DNA from: an uncultured Bacteroidota bacterium
Lineage (GTDB): Bacteria > Bacteroidota > Bacteroidia > B-17B0 > Aurantibacillaceae
Direction: 5' to 3'
DNA length: 16,293 nucleotides
Assembly: GCA_937868675.1 (NCBI GenBank)
Contig: CALMNJ010000024.1
Location: 1 to 16,293, forward strand
The position numbers were made by a program, and so were the translations under genes. Under the pieces are notes generated by a model. The model did not search any database. It was not told the origin of the DNA and worked only from the letters and a program-made list of their open reading frames with translations. Positions 1 through 7,113 of the stretch are shown here, in pieces (position 1 is the stretch's first letter; every line of letters starts with the position of its first letter).

Positions 1-1
1 G

Positions 2-205
2 CAAAAAACAGGAATGGAGTACAGGGTGCTGTTTGACCGGAAAGAGGGCGATTATTTTATTGGCCGCACCGAGTTTGATAGCCCTGATGTGGACAATGAG
101 GTGTTGGTAAAAGCAGGGCCGGAGGTTTATGTCAGGGTTGGTGATTTTGCCAAAGTAAAGATTACAAGTGCTACGGATTTTGATTTATATGGTGAACTGA
201 TTTAA
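2..205 (+). CDS. rimO: Ribosomal protein S12 methylthiotransferase RimO, C-terminal fragment (5' end outside window)
   Basis: RimO is a radical-SAM enzyme that adds a methylthio group to an aspartate of ribosomal protein S12. Only the last 67 codons are present, in frame from base 2 to the TAA at 203-205. This part is the C-terminal TRAM domain. The signature is the run DRKEGDYFIGRTEFDSPDVD followed by a valine-rich strand and the ending DFDLYGELI, which is very characteristic of RimO rather than its relative MiaB. The catalytic radical-SAM and Cys-cluster domains lie upstream of the window. An internal ATG at 14 is not the real start, because the TRAM domain continues upstream of it. The next gene starts 7 bases after the stop, so the two may be co-transcribed. 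Confidence 0.93.
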   Translation, partial: QKTGMEYRVLFDRKEGDYFIGRTEFDSPDVDNEVLVKAGPEVYVRVGDFAKVKITSATDFDLYGELI

Positions 206-212
206 ACCCTGA

Positions 213-1127
213 ATGCTTAAGTTTTTAAGGAAACCATATCCGTTTTTAGGCAATATAGCGCACGATTTAAAAAGCAATTTTCTTATTGGACTTTTTGTTG
301 CCTGTTTTCTGGCCATATTTCAGCCATTTCAGATAAATGAATGGCATACCCACTTTAAGTTGTTAAAGTTACTGGGCTTTGGAATGGTGTCGTTTATTGT
401 TCCCAGCGTTTTTAATGTGTTGCTTCCACACCTGTATGTGTCGCGAACCATTGAAGACAACTGGAATGTAGGAAAAGAAATTGCAACCATTATGGGCATA
501 ATAATGACGATTGCCCTTGGAAACTTATTGTTTGGCAACTGGCTTGGCATTATGCCCCTGAGTCTGAGTGCTTTCTGGAGCATATTAGCGGTAACCTGTA
601 TCATTGCCATATTTCCGGTAACCGTGCATGTAATTATCAAACACAACCGGCTTTTGCGTATCAACCTGAAACGGTCTCTTGAACTCAGCAGACAAATGGC
701 AGAACGCCACGAAATAGAACTTAACAATGTACAAAACAAGTTACAGGATCAAAATTTTACTGAAGCTCAAAAAACGAACATTGAGTTAGTAGCTGAAAAT
801 AATAAGGACAAAATACATTTACTGCCCGAACAAATCCTGTTTATTGAGTCGGCCGACAATTATTGTAATGTGGTGTATATGGAGAACAATGCCAGAAAAA
901 AGCATTTACTCCGGAGCAGCCTAAAGCGAATAGAGGGGCAGATAAACCAATCGGGGATTTTACGTTGTCACCGCACCTATATCGTTAACCTCCAAAATGT
1001 GTCGCGCGTGGAGGGCAATGCAGCAGGATACAAACTCTATTTTTACAACAGTTCCGATTTTGTTCCTGTTTCCCGTAATTTTGTGCAGCAAATAAACCGG
1101 CACTGGCAAACACTTAATCCGCAGTAA
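213..1127 (+). CDS. Membrane-anchored LytTR-domain transcriptional regulator
   Basis: This 304-residue protein has about four hydrophobic membrane segments (near residues 22-40, 54-73, 88-108 and 118-142), then a charged, probably coiled-coil linker (about 145-185), then a C-terminal LytTR DNA-binding domain (about 190-298). LytTR hallmarks are FIESADNYCNVVY (210-222), LRCHRTYIVNLQNV (250-263) and VPVSRNFV (284-291). No receiver domain is present, so it is not a classical response regulator. The layout is that of a one-component regulator whose membrane part may sense a signal directly; this role is inferred. It starts 7 bases after rimO, with no recognisable Shine-Dalgarno sequence, as is usual in Bacteroidota. 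Its DNA targets cannot be told from the sequence. Confidence 0.88.
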   Translation: MLKFLRKPYPFLGNIAHDLKSNFLIGLFVACFLAIFQPFQINEWHTHFKLLKLLGFGMVSFIVPSVFNVLLPHLYVSRTIEDNWNVGKEIATIMGIIMTIALGNLLFGNWLGIMPLSLSAFWSILAVTCIIAIFPVTVHVIIKHNRLLRINLKRSLELSRQMAERHEIELNNVQNKLQDQNFTEAQKTNIELVAENNKDKIHLLPEQILFIESADNYCNVVYMENNARKKHLLRSSLKRIEGQINQSGILRCHRTYIVNLQNVSRVEGNAAGYKLYFYNSSDFVPVSRNFVQQINRHWQTLNPQ

Positions 1128-1443
1128 AGGGCTTGTCAAACATCCCAAACTCCGGTTGAATACCCCAAAATACATCCTGTTAACCCAAATCCCTGCTTTT
1201 CAAACCTTTAATTTGCGGTACGCTGATGCGGCAATTAGTTTTGCTTCTCAATTAAAGCACTGGCATGTACCTAGTCGTCCCTCAAAAAGTCTGGAGCACC
1301 CGCAATTGAATATTTGAAAACGAAAATACTTTAAACTTAATCTGCCGGAATTAAAAGAAATCTTTGAAAAAACCCGCAGAAAAACAACGCGCATTAATAA
1401 ATAAAAGAATGACCCGAATTATAAAATACAGATTGTTGCGCCA
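1128..1443. other. Intergenic region without a convincing gene
   Basis: No full-length gene and no clear terminator are seen after the upstream LytTR gene. A short open stretch at about 1318-1401 on the plus strand would read KYFKLNLPELKEIFEKTRRK before a few more residues and a TAA. It is preceded in frame by a stop and has no start codon. It could be the decayed tail of a lost gene, but this is weak and is not called as a gene. The repeat element at 1444-1576 follows directly. Confidence 0.4.
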
Positions 1444-1576
1444 GGGATTGTAGCGGAAAGCCCACAGCCACGGGTGAAGCAGAGCGAAACCCCGTGGCGA
1501 GGACTTGAAGCGTAAAGCCCGACCCGAATGGGGCGCCCAAAAAAGGATAAAAGTACTTTTTGAGACCCGACTAACT
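1444..1576 (+). repeat. Structured GC-rich intergenic repeat, copy 1
   Basis: Two 20-base units at 1444-1463 and 1501-1520 match at 16 of 20 positions and flank an 8-bp hairpin (gccacggg at 1467-1474 pairing with cccgtggc at 1491-1498, 16-base loop). The second unit runs into a small CCC/GGG hairpin and GGCGCCC (1532-1538). The element appears to end in GAGACCCGACTAACT (1562-1576). Parts recur at 8347-8482 (GATTGYAGCGG, CTTTTTGAG, GGCGCCC) and 10166-10215 (GGCGCCC, then GAG-N3-CGACTAACT). The dense pairing suggests a structured RNA or a dispersed repeat family. Strand is given only as the direction in which the copies align. Confidence 0.6.
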
Positions 1577-1604
1577 ATATAATAAAAGCAAACCGTAAAT
1601 TCGT

Positions 1605-2378
1605 ATGACAAAGAACAAGAGACAATGTCTGGCCTTGGCAGTAATTGCCACAGCACTTCTTGTCAGAACCTTTAATGAAAGGTTCAATGTTTTGATTTAT
1701 AATGATAAACAGAGCCAGCATTTTTATTTAAGCTGCTTTGCCCAAGTACTTTATTATTTGATTCCGGTGTTGGCAATTCTATTGGGGTTTTACAAACCCT
1801 CTTAGTTAATTAATGAATTGCATATTGGTCATGGCTTTTTTAAGGGACTTTATCTGGCATTCCTTTTTACAATCCCCATGCTGGCGGGCTATTATTTAAT
1901 GGGCCGTTATAATACAAATTACTCCATTCTTAGAAACTGCACCTTTGCTTTTAAAGATGCGTTTCGCGAAGAACTTTTTTACCGTGCCTTTTTATTTGGG
2001 CAGCTTTTCCGAACAGCGAAATGGGGCTTTTTACCGGCGGTGGCCATAAACGGTTTCATCTTTGGAGCCGCCCATTTATACCAGGCTCACAGCATAGCCC
2101 AAAGTGCCGGGGTTTTTGCGGTAACATTTGCCGGTGCCGTTTGGTTTACCTGGCTTTTTATTGAATGGAATGGGAATTTATGGCTTCCTGTATTCCTGCA
2201 TTTCTTTATGAATTTATACTGGGATTTATTCAGCACAGAACAATCTGCATTGGGCGGACTTATGTTGAATTTACCAAGACTCCTCACGATTGTTCTTTCT
2301 GTTTACGTAACCATTAAGTTGTGTCAGTTAAACAACCGGCATTTAAATTTAAACCGATCAAATTTAATCCGGCAATGA
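1605..2378 (+). pseudogene. CPBP-family intramembrane metalloprotease interrupted by an in-frame TAG
   Basis: Two open stretches, 1605-1805 (66 residues) and 1818-2378 (up to 186 residues from a TTG), share one reading frame and are separated only by a TAG at 1803-1805 and four sense codons. Read through, the product is about 257 residues, a usual CPBP (Abi/Rce1-like) length, with the N-terminal helices in the first part. All active-site motifs of the family are in the second part: EELFYR (residues 51-56 of that part), FIFGAAH (80-86) and HFFMN (128-132). The second part might be made alone by re-initiation at TTG 1818 or ATG 1878, giving a shortened protein with intact motifs. CPBP proteins process membrane-anchored substrates or act in bacteriocin immunity; no partner is evident here. 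Alternatives are a sequencing error or a recent nonsense mutation. Confidence 0.75.
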
Positions 2379-2433
2379 TTGCGGTAGTTGACTGTTTTAC
2401 TGCGTAAGAAACAAATCTAAATTTTACAAAACC

Positions 2434-3099
2434 ATGAATACCATCTACCAGAGCCTTAAATTACTGCACATAGCTGCGGGTTCGCTGGCATTGCTTTTTG
2501 GCCTTACTGCAATTTTATTAAGAAACAATACTAAAAAACATCGCCCCATCGGAAAAATATATTTCTGGAGCATGACCGTGATCTTTTTAACCGCTATGTT
2601 CATGGCCACTTATAAATTCAACCTCTTCCTTTTCTTCATCAATATTTTCACCTTTCACGCTGCCTTTACTGCATACCGTTCGCTAAAACTAAAAAAACTG
2701 CACGAAGGGCAGAAACCTGAGTATCAGGATTGGCTGATGGATGCGCTTAACGCAACCGCCAACGTGGGTCTGTTGATCTATGGTGTGTATTATGCTTTGC
2801 ATTACTCTATTGAAGGTGGAATTATCCCAATGGTTTTCGGAAGCATAGGCCTGCGAAATTCGTGGGTAAACATCAGGCGCCTGAGGGGCGTGATCCGTCA
2901 CAAAAATTATTGGTTGTTAGCCCACATTGGCGGCATGCTCGGAAGCTACATCGGCGCCATAACAGCGTTTTTGGTAAACAATAATCAAAAACTGGGTATT
3001 CCTGACATGGTGGCCTGGCTTGGACCTGCTGTGTTTATTGTACCCTTTATTATAAGGGAAGTAAGGTTTTACGAAAAAAAAGCAACCCTGCATCAATGA
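2434..3099 (+). CDS. DUF2306-like polytopic membrane protein
   Basis: This 221-residue integral membrane protein has six to seven predicted hydrophobic segments (about 8-28, 43-60, 62-80, 104-123, 128-141, 160-181, 192-208). It has the pattern typical of DUF2306-like proteins: an early LLHIAAGS segment, the loop KKHRPIGKIY (34-43), and a late LLAHIGGMLGSYIGAITAF (161-179). Histidines 12, 36, 75 and 164 lie in or at the edges of helices, which could suit haem or metal binding; that is inference. Function is unknown. Its stop codon overlaps the start of the next gene (ATGA at 3096-3099), so the two are probably translationally coupled. The start is the ATG at 2434, with the first helix directly after it. 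Confidence 0.7.
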   Translation: MNTIYQSLKLLHIAAGSLALLFGLTAILLRNNTKKHRPIGKIYFWSMTVIFLTAMFMATYKFNLFLFFINIFTFHAAFTAYRSLKLKKLHEGQKPEYQDWLMDALNATANVGLLIYGVYYALHYSIEGGIIPMVFGSIGLRNSWVNIRRLRGVIRHKNYWLLAHIGGMLGSYIGAITAFLVNNNQKLGIPDMVAWLGPAVFIVPFIIREVRFYEKKATLHQ

Positions 3100-4376
3100 A
3101 AAAATCACTCCTTTTTATTCTGATTATTCCTTCTGTAACCCTGGCGCAAACTTATCTGGCACCTGATGGCAAAACCCGCCACCGCTTTGCCCAAACGGTG
3201 TTTGGTCTTGATATGCAAACCTCGTCAGGAGGTAATTCCGTTGCCATGGCCGAAACCGGTTCTGCTTCTTCATTTGGCTTTCCTGCCATGCCCTCTGCCC
3301 GCATTTATATTTCAGGCACCCACTTCTGGGGGCACGCCGAATTTTATTTTGCCTTCCAGATAAGTTTTCTCAAACACGTTTACAGAAATGTAAATTACGA
3401 CGCGTCGCAATCGGATGTTTTTGGGATCAAGTATTATCCAAAGCCTATTCAGCTAAAAAGGCTCAGACCCTATGTGGGCTTTGCCGTGAGCGGCATATCG
3501 TATTGGCAAAAAATTCCCGGCGATACAAGTAACGGACCTCTGACAACCCGCATGCGATTGCCGCTCATCGCCGGAGCAACGTATTGCACCGGCAAATACC
3601 TTATTGACGCAGGCATGAGCTATTATTATGACAACAGCCTGCCTTACTATTTTTCGAGGTTTCAGAAAACCACGATCAAATACCCGCCGCTTACATTCAG
3701 GTTGGGAATACGAAAATGGCTCGAAACCACCCGCAACCTTGAAAAGCCTTATCTTGACGGAAGCACCGAAAAAATGTATCAGGCGTTAAAACAAAAACGG
3801 CGGCTAAGCAGTTGGTTTTTGGGGCTCGGTCCCTCCTCTTCCTTTTGCCTCAGGCAATCGCCATACAATACGGTGTTATATCCATTTATCGAAAAGCCTT
3901 TTGCCGCATTTTTTCCCGAACTTTCAGCCGGCTACTTTTTTGAACCCGCCAAAACCCATGTTGCGCTTTCGTTAAGAAGCATAAGCATGAAAAGCCTTGC
4001 CTACGGCCAAACGCAGGTAATGAAGCGCCGGTCTTTGTCGTTGGAAGCATTTCGGTATTTATTCGATTACCAGGGTTTTAATCCTTACCTGGGTTTGTGC
4101 CTGAGCTACGAGAACCAATCTTTCAGTCACAGCGCACAAACAATCCATGTCAATGCGTCATCGAATGTGCTTGCGCCGGGTGTTATTTTTGGTTGGGATA
4201 TTTTACCGGATAAACTACAATGGATAATGCTGCGAACAAACCTTCGTTATTTTCCCAACCTAAGTCTGGAGCCGGTTAAAGATCTGAAGGTGCGGCTCGA
4301 TCAGTTGGAATTTAATTTTATTCAGGTGGTGTTTTATCCACAGCGGTTCAGGAACTTCAGGCAGGCCGAAAACTGA
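3096..4376 (+). CDS. Predicted outer-membrane beta-barrel protein, function unknown
   Basis: The protein has 426 residues and a short signal peptide (MKKSLLFILIIPSVTLA, likely cut before QTYL at about residue 17/18). The rest is rich in alternating aromatic/hydrophobic strands with short polar turns, for example LRPYVGFAVSGISYW, YLIDAGMSYYYD and NPYLGLCLSYENQSF, as in outer-membrane beta-barrels. I recognise no enzymatic motif or specific family. A basic segment around residues 205-237 (RKWLETTRNL to KQKRRLSSW) may separate two barrel-like halves. The start codon overlaps the stop of the DUF2306-like gene by four bases, implying coupled synthesis of an inner- and an outer-membrane protein. 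No plus-strand terminator is seen after it; the hairpins that follow serve the opposing gene. Confidence 0.72.
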   Translation: MKKSLLFILIIPSVTLAQTYLAPDGKTRHRFAQTVFGLDMQTSSGGNSVAMAETGSASSFGFPAMPSARIYISGTHFWGHAEFYFAFQISFLKHVYRNVNYDASQSDVFGIKYYPKPIQLKRLRPYVGFAVSGISYWQKIPGDTSNGPLTTRMRLPLIAGATYCTGKYLIDAGMSYYYDNSLPYYFSRFQKTTIKYPPLTFRLGIRKWLETTRNLEKPYLDGSTEKMYQALKQKRRLSSWFLGLGPSSSFCLRQSPYNTVLYPFIEKPFAAFFPELSAGYFFEPAKTHVALSLRSISMKSLAYGQTQVMKRRSLSLEAFRYLFDYQGFNPYLGLCLSYENQSFSHSAQTIHVNASSNVLAPGVIFGWDILPDKLQWIMLRTNLRYFPNLSLEPVKDLKVRLDQLEFNFIQVVFYPQRFRNFRQAEN

Positions 4377-4435
4377 TGATTTTACAGGCTAAACTATTCC
4401 TGACACCCAATCCTGTTTCCTCACAACCTTAAAAC

Positions 4436-4497
4436 AAAAAACTCCCGCCGGTTTTCACCGCACGGGAGCTTGTATCCGGCACTTGCAGCTGCCGGAT
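4436..4497 (-). terminator. Double-hairpin rho-independent terminator for the minus-strand LamG gene
   Basis: Read on the minus strand just after the stop at 4505, a perfect hairpin comes first (atccggca 4474-4481 with tgccggat 4490-4497). A second follows: ctcccg 4442-4447 with cgggag 4463-4468, enclosing an inner CGGT-GAAA-ACCG helix. The minus transcript then runs into TTTTTTGTTTT (opposite 4431-4441). The U-run lies only on the minus strand, so it terminates the minus-strand gene and not the convergent plus-strand gene. Confidence 0.85.
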
Positions 4498-4504
4498 TGT
4501 CTGA

Positions 4505-5467
4505 CTACTCCTTAATCAGCTTTTTTACCAGATGATGATTGCCTGACTCGATGGTGATAAAATAAACTCCTCTGGCAAGGTCCGAAATCAGGATTTCTGA
4601 ATTACCCGCATGATCAGATTTTCCGCTTAGCATCGTTTTCCCTGTAAGATCACAAACCGAATAACGGAATGGCGCCCCGCTGTCCAGACTTACTGAAATG
4701 ATGTCGTGAGCCGGGTTCGGAAATATATTTGCCGTTTCTGACAACTCCCCGTTTGTTTTGATTCCGGTTGGAACTGCACCACAAGCTGCATCGTTGGTAT
4801 AAATCTGATTTATTTCGGTTGCACTGAGTACTCCGTTATATATACGCATGTTGTCAATTAATCCGGCGTATGGGAGATTGAAGCTTAGGTTGGAACCACC
4901 CAGAATAACCCCGGTCGTATCGTAATCCACTCCAACGCTTAAGGTGGTGGTGCCTTCGGCTGTACCATTCACATATAAGCTTGTACCGCTGCTGCTGAAA
5001 GACAGGGCCAGGTGATACCAAACGCCTGTTGTGTATGATGTGGTGCTGTTCACATTTACAACATTACCGGCTGACCCCACAACTCCCACAAATTTTCCAT
5101 TTGAGCCCGCAACAATTGAGTAAGCTTCAAAATTGGAACTAGCCGAGTTTTTGGTGAAAATGATATATTGGGAGCCTACTGTTGAGGAAGGTCTTGCCCA
5201 TAAACTGATGGTCATGGCATTCGCCTTGAGTTTTGAACTGTTTGGTATCCTGACAAAACTGCTTGAAGAGCCACTGAAATTAAGAGCGCCCGATGCATTG
5301 CTGAAACGGTCATTTGAAGCGCTGGTACCAACAGTGGTTCCGTTAATAGCATTTACTGCATCGGTGGCATTGCCATTAAGTCCATAACAGGCCACAAGAG
5401 TAGATTGGGTTTGTGCGCTGATTGATAAAACGTTCAACGCCGAAATAAGGAGTAGTAATTTTTTCAT
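4505..5467 (-). CDS. LamG-domain secreted protein with type IX secretion sorting domain
   Basis: This 320-residue secreted protein has a signal peptide (MKKLLLLISALNVLSISA, residues 1-18), a LamG/concanavalin A-like jelly-roll domain (about 24-226), and a C-terminal T9SS sorting domain (about 247-320). The LamG call rests on AMTISLWARP (84-93), WYHLALSFSSSGTSLYVNG (150-168) and the closing GLIDNMRIYNGVLSATEINQIY (202-223). The sorting domain shows IFPNPAHD at its start, LARGVYFITIESG near the end and the basic tail KKLIKE. In the family such proteins cross the outer membrane by T9SS and are anchored or released. The LamG domain may bind carbohydrate or protein, but no ligand can be named. No catalytic domain is present, so a binding or adhesion role is inferred. 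Confidence 0.88.
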   Translation of the reverse strand: MKKLLLLISALNVLSISAQTQSTLVACYGLNGNATDAVNAINGTTVGTSASNDRFSNASGALNFSGSSSSFVRIPNSSKLKANAMTISLWARPSSTVGSQYIIFTKNSASSNFEAYSIVAGSNGKFVGVVGSAGNVVNVNSTTSYTTGVWYHLALSFSSSGTSLYVNGTAEGTTTLSVGVDYDTTGVILGGSNLSFNLPYAGLIDNMRIYNGVLSATEINQIYTNDAACGAVPTGIKTNGELSETANIFPNPAHDIISVSLDSGAPFRYSVCDLTGKTMLSGKSDHAGNSEILISDLARGVYFITIESGNHHLVKKLIKE

Positions 5468-5483
5468 GATTTTTAATTTTCAC

Positions 5484-5491
5484 CAAAAGTA
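5484..5491 (-). promoter_or_regulatory. Candidate -7 promoter element of the LamG gene
   Basis: On the minus strand TACTTTTG matches the Bacteroidota -7 consensus TAnnTTTG exactly and lies 16 bases before the ATG. No convincing TTTG/TTG -33 element is seen at the usual distance, so this is a partial promoter match. Confidence 0.45.
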
Positions 5492-5602
5492 TTCCGGTAA
5501 AAAAAAGAAATGACCACTTAGTTTGCGAAACCCGGTTTTGGGTAAGGCAAATCTGTTTTTTAAGTGGCGCTAAAAAAATTTATTGTGAATTGTAATGAAG
5601 AA

Positions 5603-6766
5603 CTACTCTTTAATTATTCTGAACAAACGAAGCGCGCTGACTGATTGTATTTTAAACAGATAAACTCCGTTTGCCAAATCATGCAGTTGAATGGTACTGA
5701 GTTCCCCTGCGTTTCCTTTATGTTGCCACACTTCCCTGCCCCGGCTATCAAACACCTGCAGCGAAATGCTTTCTCCTTGCGGCAAGCCCGAAACAGTATA
5801 AAACCCATTGCCGGGATTGGGGGCTATGCTTACGCTCGCCAGGTTTTGCCATTCGCCCACTGCTCCGGGGCCACCAAAGCAGCCTGTATTTGCAGAACCG
5901 CCTCTGGCTCCTGAGTTACCCGAGAAACAGCTTGCCACTTTAATTAAAACAGTGGCGGTATTACTTACGCAACCATTGCTGTCGGTTCCGGTTACTGAAT
6001 AAACGAAGCTCGAGAGCAAGGTAGGACTAACCACTATTTGTACACTGTTATCGCCGGTACTCCATGTATAAGTATTAGCACCATTGGCTGTTAATGTGCT
6101 GCATTCGCCTTTGCAAATGATCGTTCTGGAAGCCCCCGCTGAAATGGTTGGCGAGGGCAGCACCGTCACATTTATTGCAGCAGCCGATGAACAGCCCCCC
6201 AATGAAGTTCCAACCACACTGTATGTATTGCTGACCTGCGGGTTTATTGCATAAGTGTTTGTGGTAATTACAGCCGAAGACGAGATGCTTGCCCACGTAT
6301 AGCTTGCGGCGCCACTTGCCACGAGGGTAGCGCCACCGCCTGAACACATTGGAACGGCAGGGCCCAGAATTGAAACGGTAGGAAGAGCATTAACCACAAG
6401 CGCTGCCGTATAAGTATTACCAGTACCCGAAGCGTTCGAGGCCGTAAGCGAAATCGTGTAGGTTCCGGGTATGTTGTAAATCACAGTAGGACTACTTACC
6501 GAAGCCGAAGCGGTTGTAGCACCCGGCATTTGCCAGTTCCAGCCCGTGGGGCTGTTGGTGGAATTATCAGTCAAAACCACTGGCGCGCCTGCACAAACAG
6601 GGTTGGTTGAAACAGAAAACGAGCTTACAGGGACTGCCGGTGGGTTGGTAACGTGGAAATTCCTGATGCTGTTATGTTCCGGAAATCCGGAAACGAAATT
6701 TGCTCCGGAGATGGCATTGAACATGAAGGTGCTTAAAATAAAAAAGAGTTGTAGGGGTTTTTTCAT
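5603..6766 (-). CDS. PKD/Ig-like repeat secreted protein with type IX secretion sorting domain
   Basis: This 387-residue protein has an N-terminal signal peptide (about 1-21). A PKD domain spans about 45-127, with FSVSTNPVCAGAPVVLTDNS, GWNWQMPGA and the strand IPGTYTISLTASNASG. Two Ig-like modules of the kind common in Bacteroidota surface proteins follow: about 129-203 (MCSGGGATLVASGAASYTW) and 206-277 (ICKGECSTLTANGANTYTWS), each starting with a Cys and ending in a Tyr-rich strand. A Gly/Ser/Cys-rich linker (about 279-303) leads to the T9SS sorting domain (about 311-387), with IAPNPGNGFYTVSG, LANGVYLFKIQS and the tail RIIKE. It lacks a catalytic domain, so an adhesive or structural surface role is inferred. 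It lies 135 bases upstream of the LamG cargo gene on the same strand; no terminator is seen between them. Confidence 0.87.
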   Translation of the reverse strand: MKKPLQLFFILSTFMFNAISGANFVSGFPEHNSIRNFHVTNPPAVPVSSFSVSTNPVCAGAPVVLTDNSTNSPTGWNWQMPGATTASASVSSPTVIYNIPGTYTISLTASNASGTGNTYTAALVVNALPTVSILGPAVPMCSGGGATLVASGAASYTWASISSSAVITTNTYAINPQVSNTYSVVGTSLGGCSSAAAINVTVLPSPTISAGASRTIICKGECSTLTANGANTYTWSTGDNSVQIVVSPTLLSSFVYSVTGTDSNGCVSNTATVLIKVASCFSGNSGARGGSANTGCFGGPGAVGEWQNLASVSIAPNPGNGFYTVSGLPQGESISLQVFDSRGREVWQHKGNAGELSTIQLHDLANGVYLFKIQSVSALRLFRIIKE

Positions 6767-6991
6767 GTTTGTCTTTTTAGGTATAGCTAATTTATAAAAT
6801 TGAACTTTCTATATATGTTAAATCTTTCGCGAACAGATCAGGAGCCCACTCAAAACCAGCTCAAGGTTCTGCTGAATTCGTTTAAGCATCTCAGCTTCCT
6901 TTAATTTTTTTTTTTTATTCTCTGAAACCCACAAAGGGCGCAGCATGATGGCGATAAATTAATTTTTGAGATGCCTTGTAATCAAATCCCA

Positions 6992-7028
6992 CTCCAAAAA
7001 CCACCATTTAATGTTCTGGTTTTTGGGG
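6992..7028. repeat. Long inverted repeat upstream of hppD
   Basis: CCAAAAACCA (6994-7003) and TGGTTTTTGG (7017-7026) are perfect inverted repeats. The stem extends by one G-T and one C-G pair to about 12 bp, with a 13-base loop (ccatttaatgttc). It lies about 30 bases upstream of the -33 element of the hppD promoter candidate. No T-run follows the stem on either strand, so it is not a normal terminator. An operator for a dimeric regulator is the more likely reading, by inference. Confidence 0.5.
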
Positions 7029-7057
7029 CCGATTATACATAAAGCGGAAAGGCGTTG

Positions 7058-7088
7058 TTGCCCAAAAAAGATTTATTGCCTATCTTTA
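7058..7088 (+). promoter_or_regulatory. Candidate hppD promoter
   Basis: TTG (7058-7060), a 20-base spacer and TATCTTTA (7081-7088) fit the Bacteroidota promoter TTG-N19-21-TAnnTTTG with one mismatch in the last base. The ATG of hppD is 25 bases further on. Confidence 0.5.
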
Positions 7089-7113
7089 AAGTTCAATTTT
7101 TAATTCCAATACA

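Larger units (their letters stand above)
6767..7113. other. Divergent intergenic region between the PKD gene and hppD
   Basis: This 347-base AT-rich spacer separates divergently transcribed genes. It holds a 12-base T tract (6905-6916), a long inverted repeat (6992-7028) and the hppD promoter candidate (7058-7088). No gene is seen. I find no perfect TAnnTTTG element for the minus-strand PKD gene. Confidence 0.6.

Noticed and set aside
1318..1401. Short lysine-rich open stretch ending in TAA as a possible gene remnant
   Set aside because: It has only about 26 codons, no start codon, an in-frame stop directly upstream and no recognised family; mentioned only in the intergenic entry.
1571..1590. 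TATAAT-like sequence before the CPBP gene
   Set aside because: TATAAT is the E. coli-type -10 box; Bacteroidota sigma factors use TAnnTTTG, and no matching -33 element is present.
1351..1656. Minus-strand open reading frame of 101 codons over the repeat element
   Set aside because: It lies across repeat copy 1 and the start of the CPBP gene, its sequence is the translation of the repeat's reverse strand, and it shows no family features.
6879..6916. Small stem AAGC/GCTT followed by 12 T residues, terminator-like
   Set aside because: The stem is only four pairs, and no plus-strand gene ends upstream; the neighbouring gene starts at 6766 on the minus strand.
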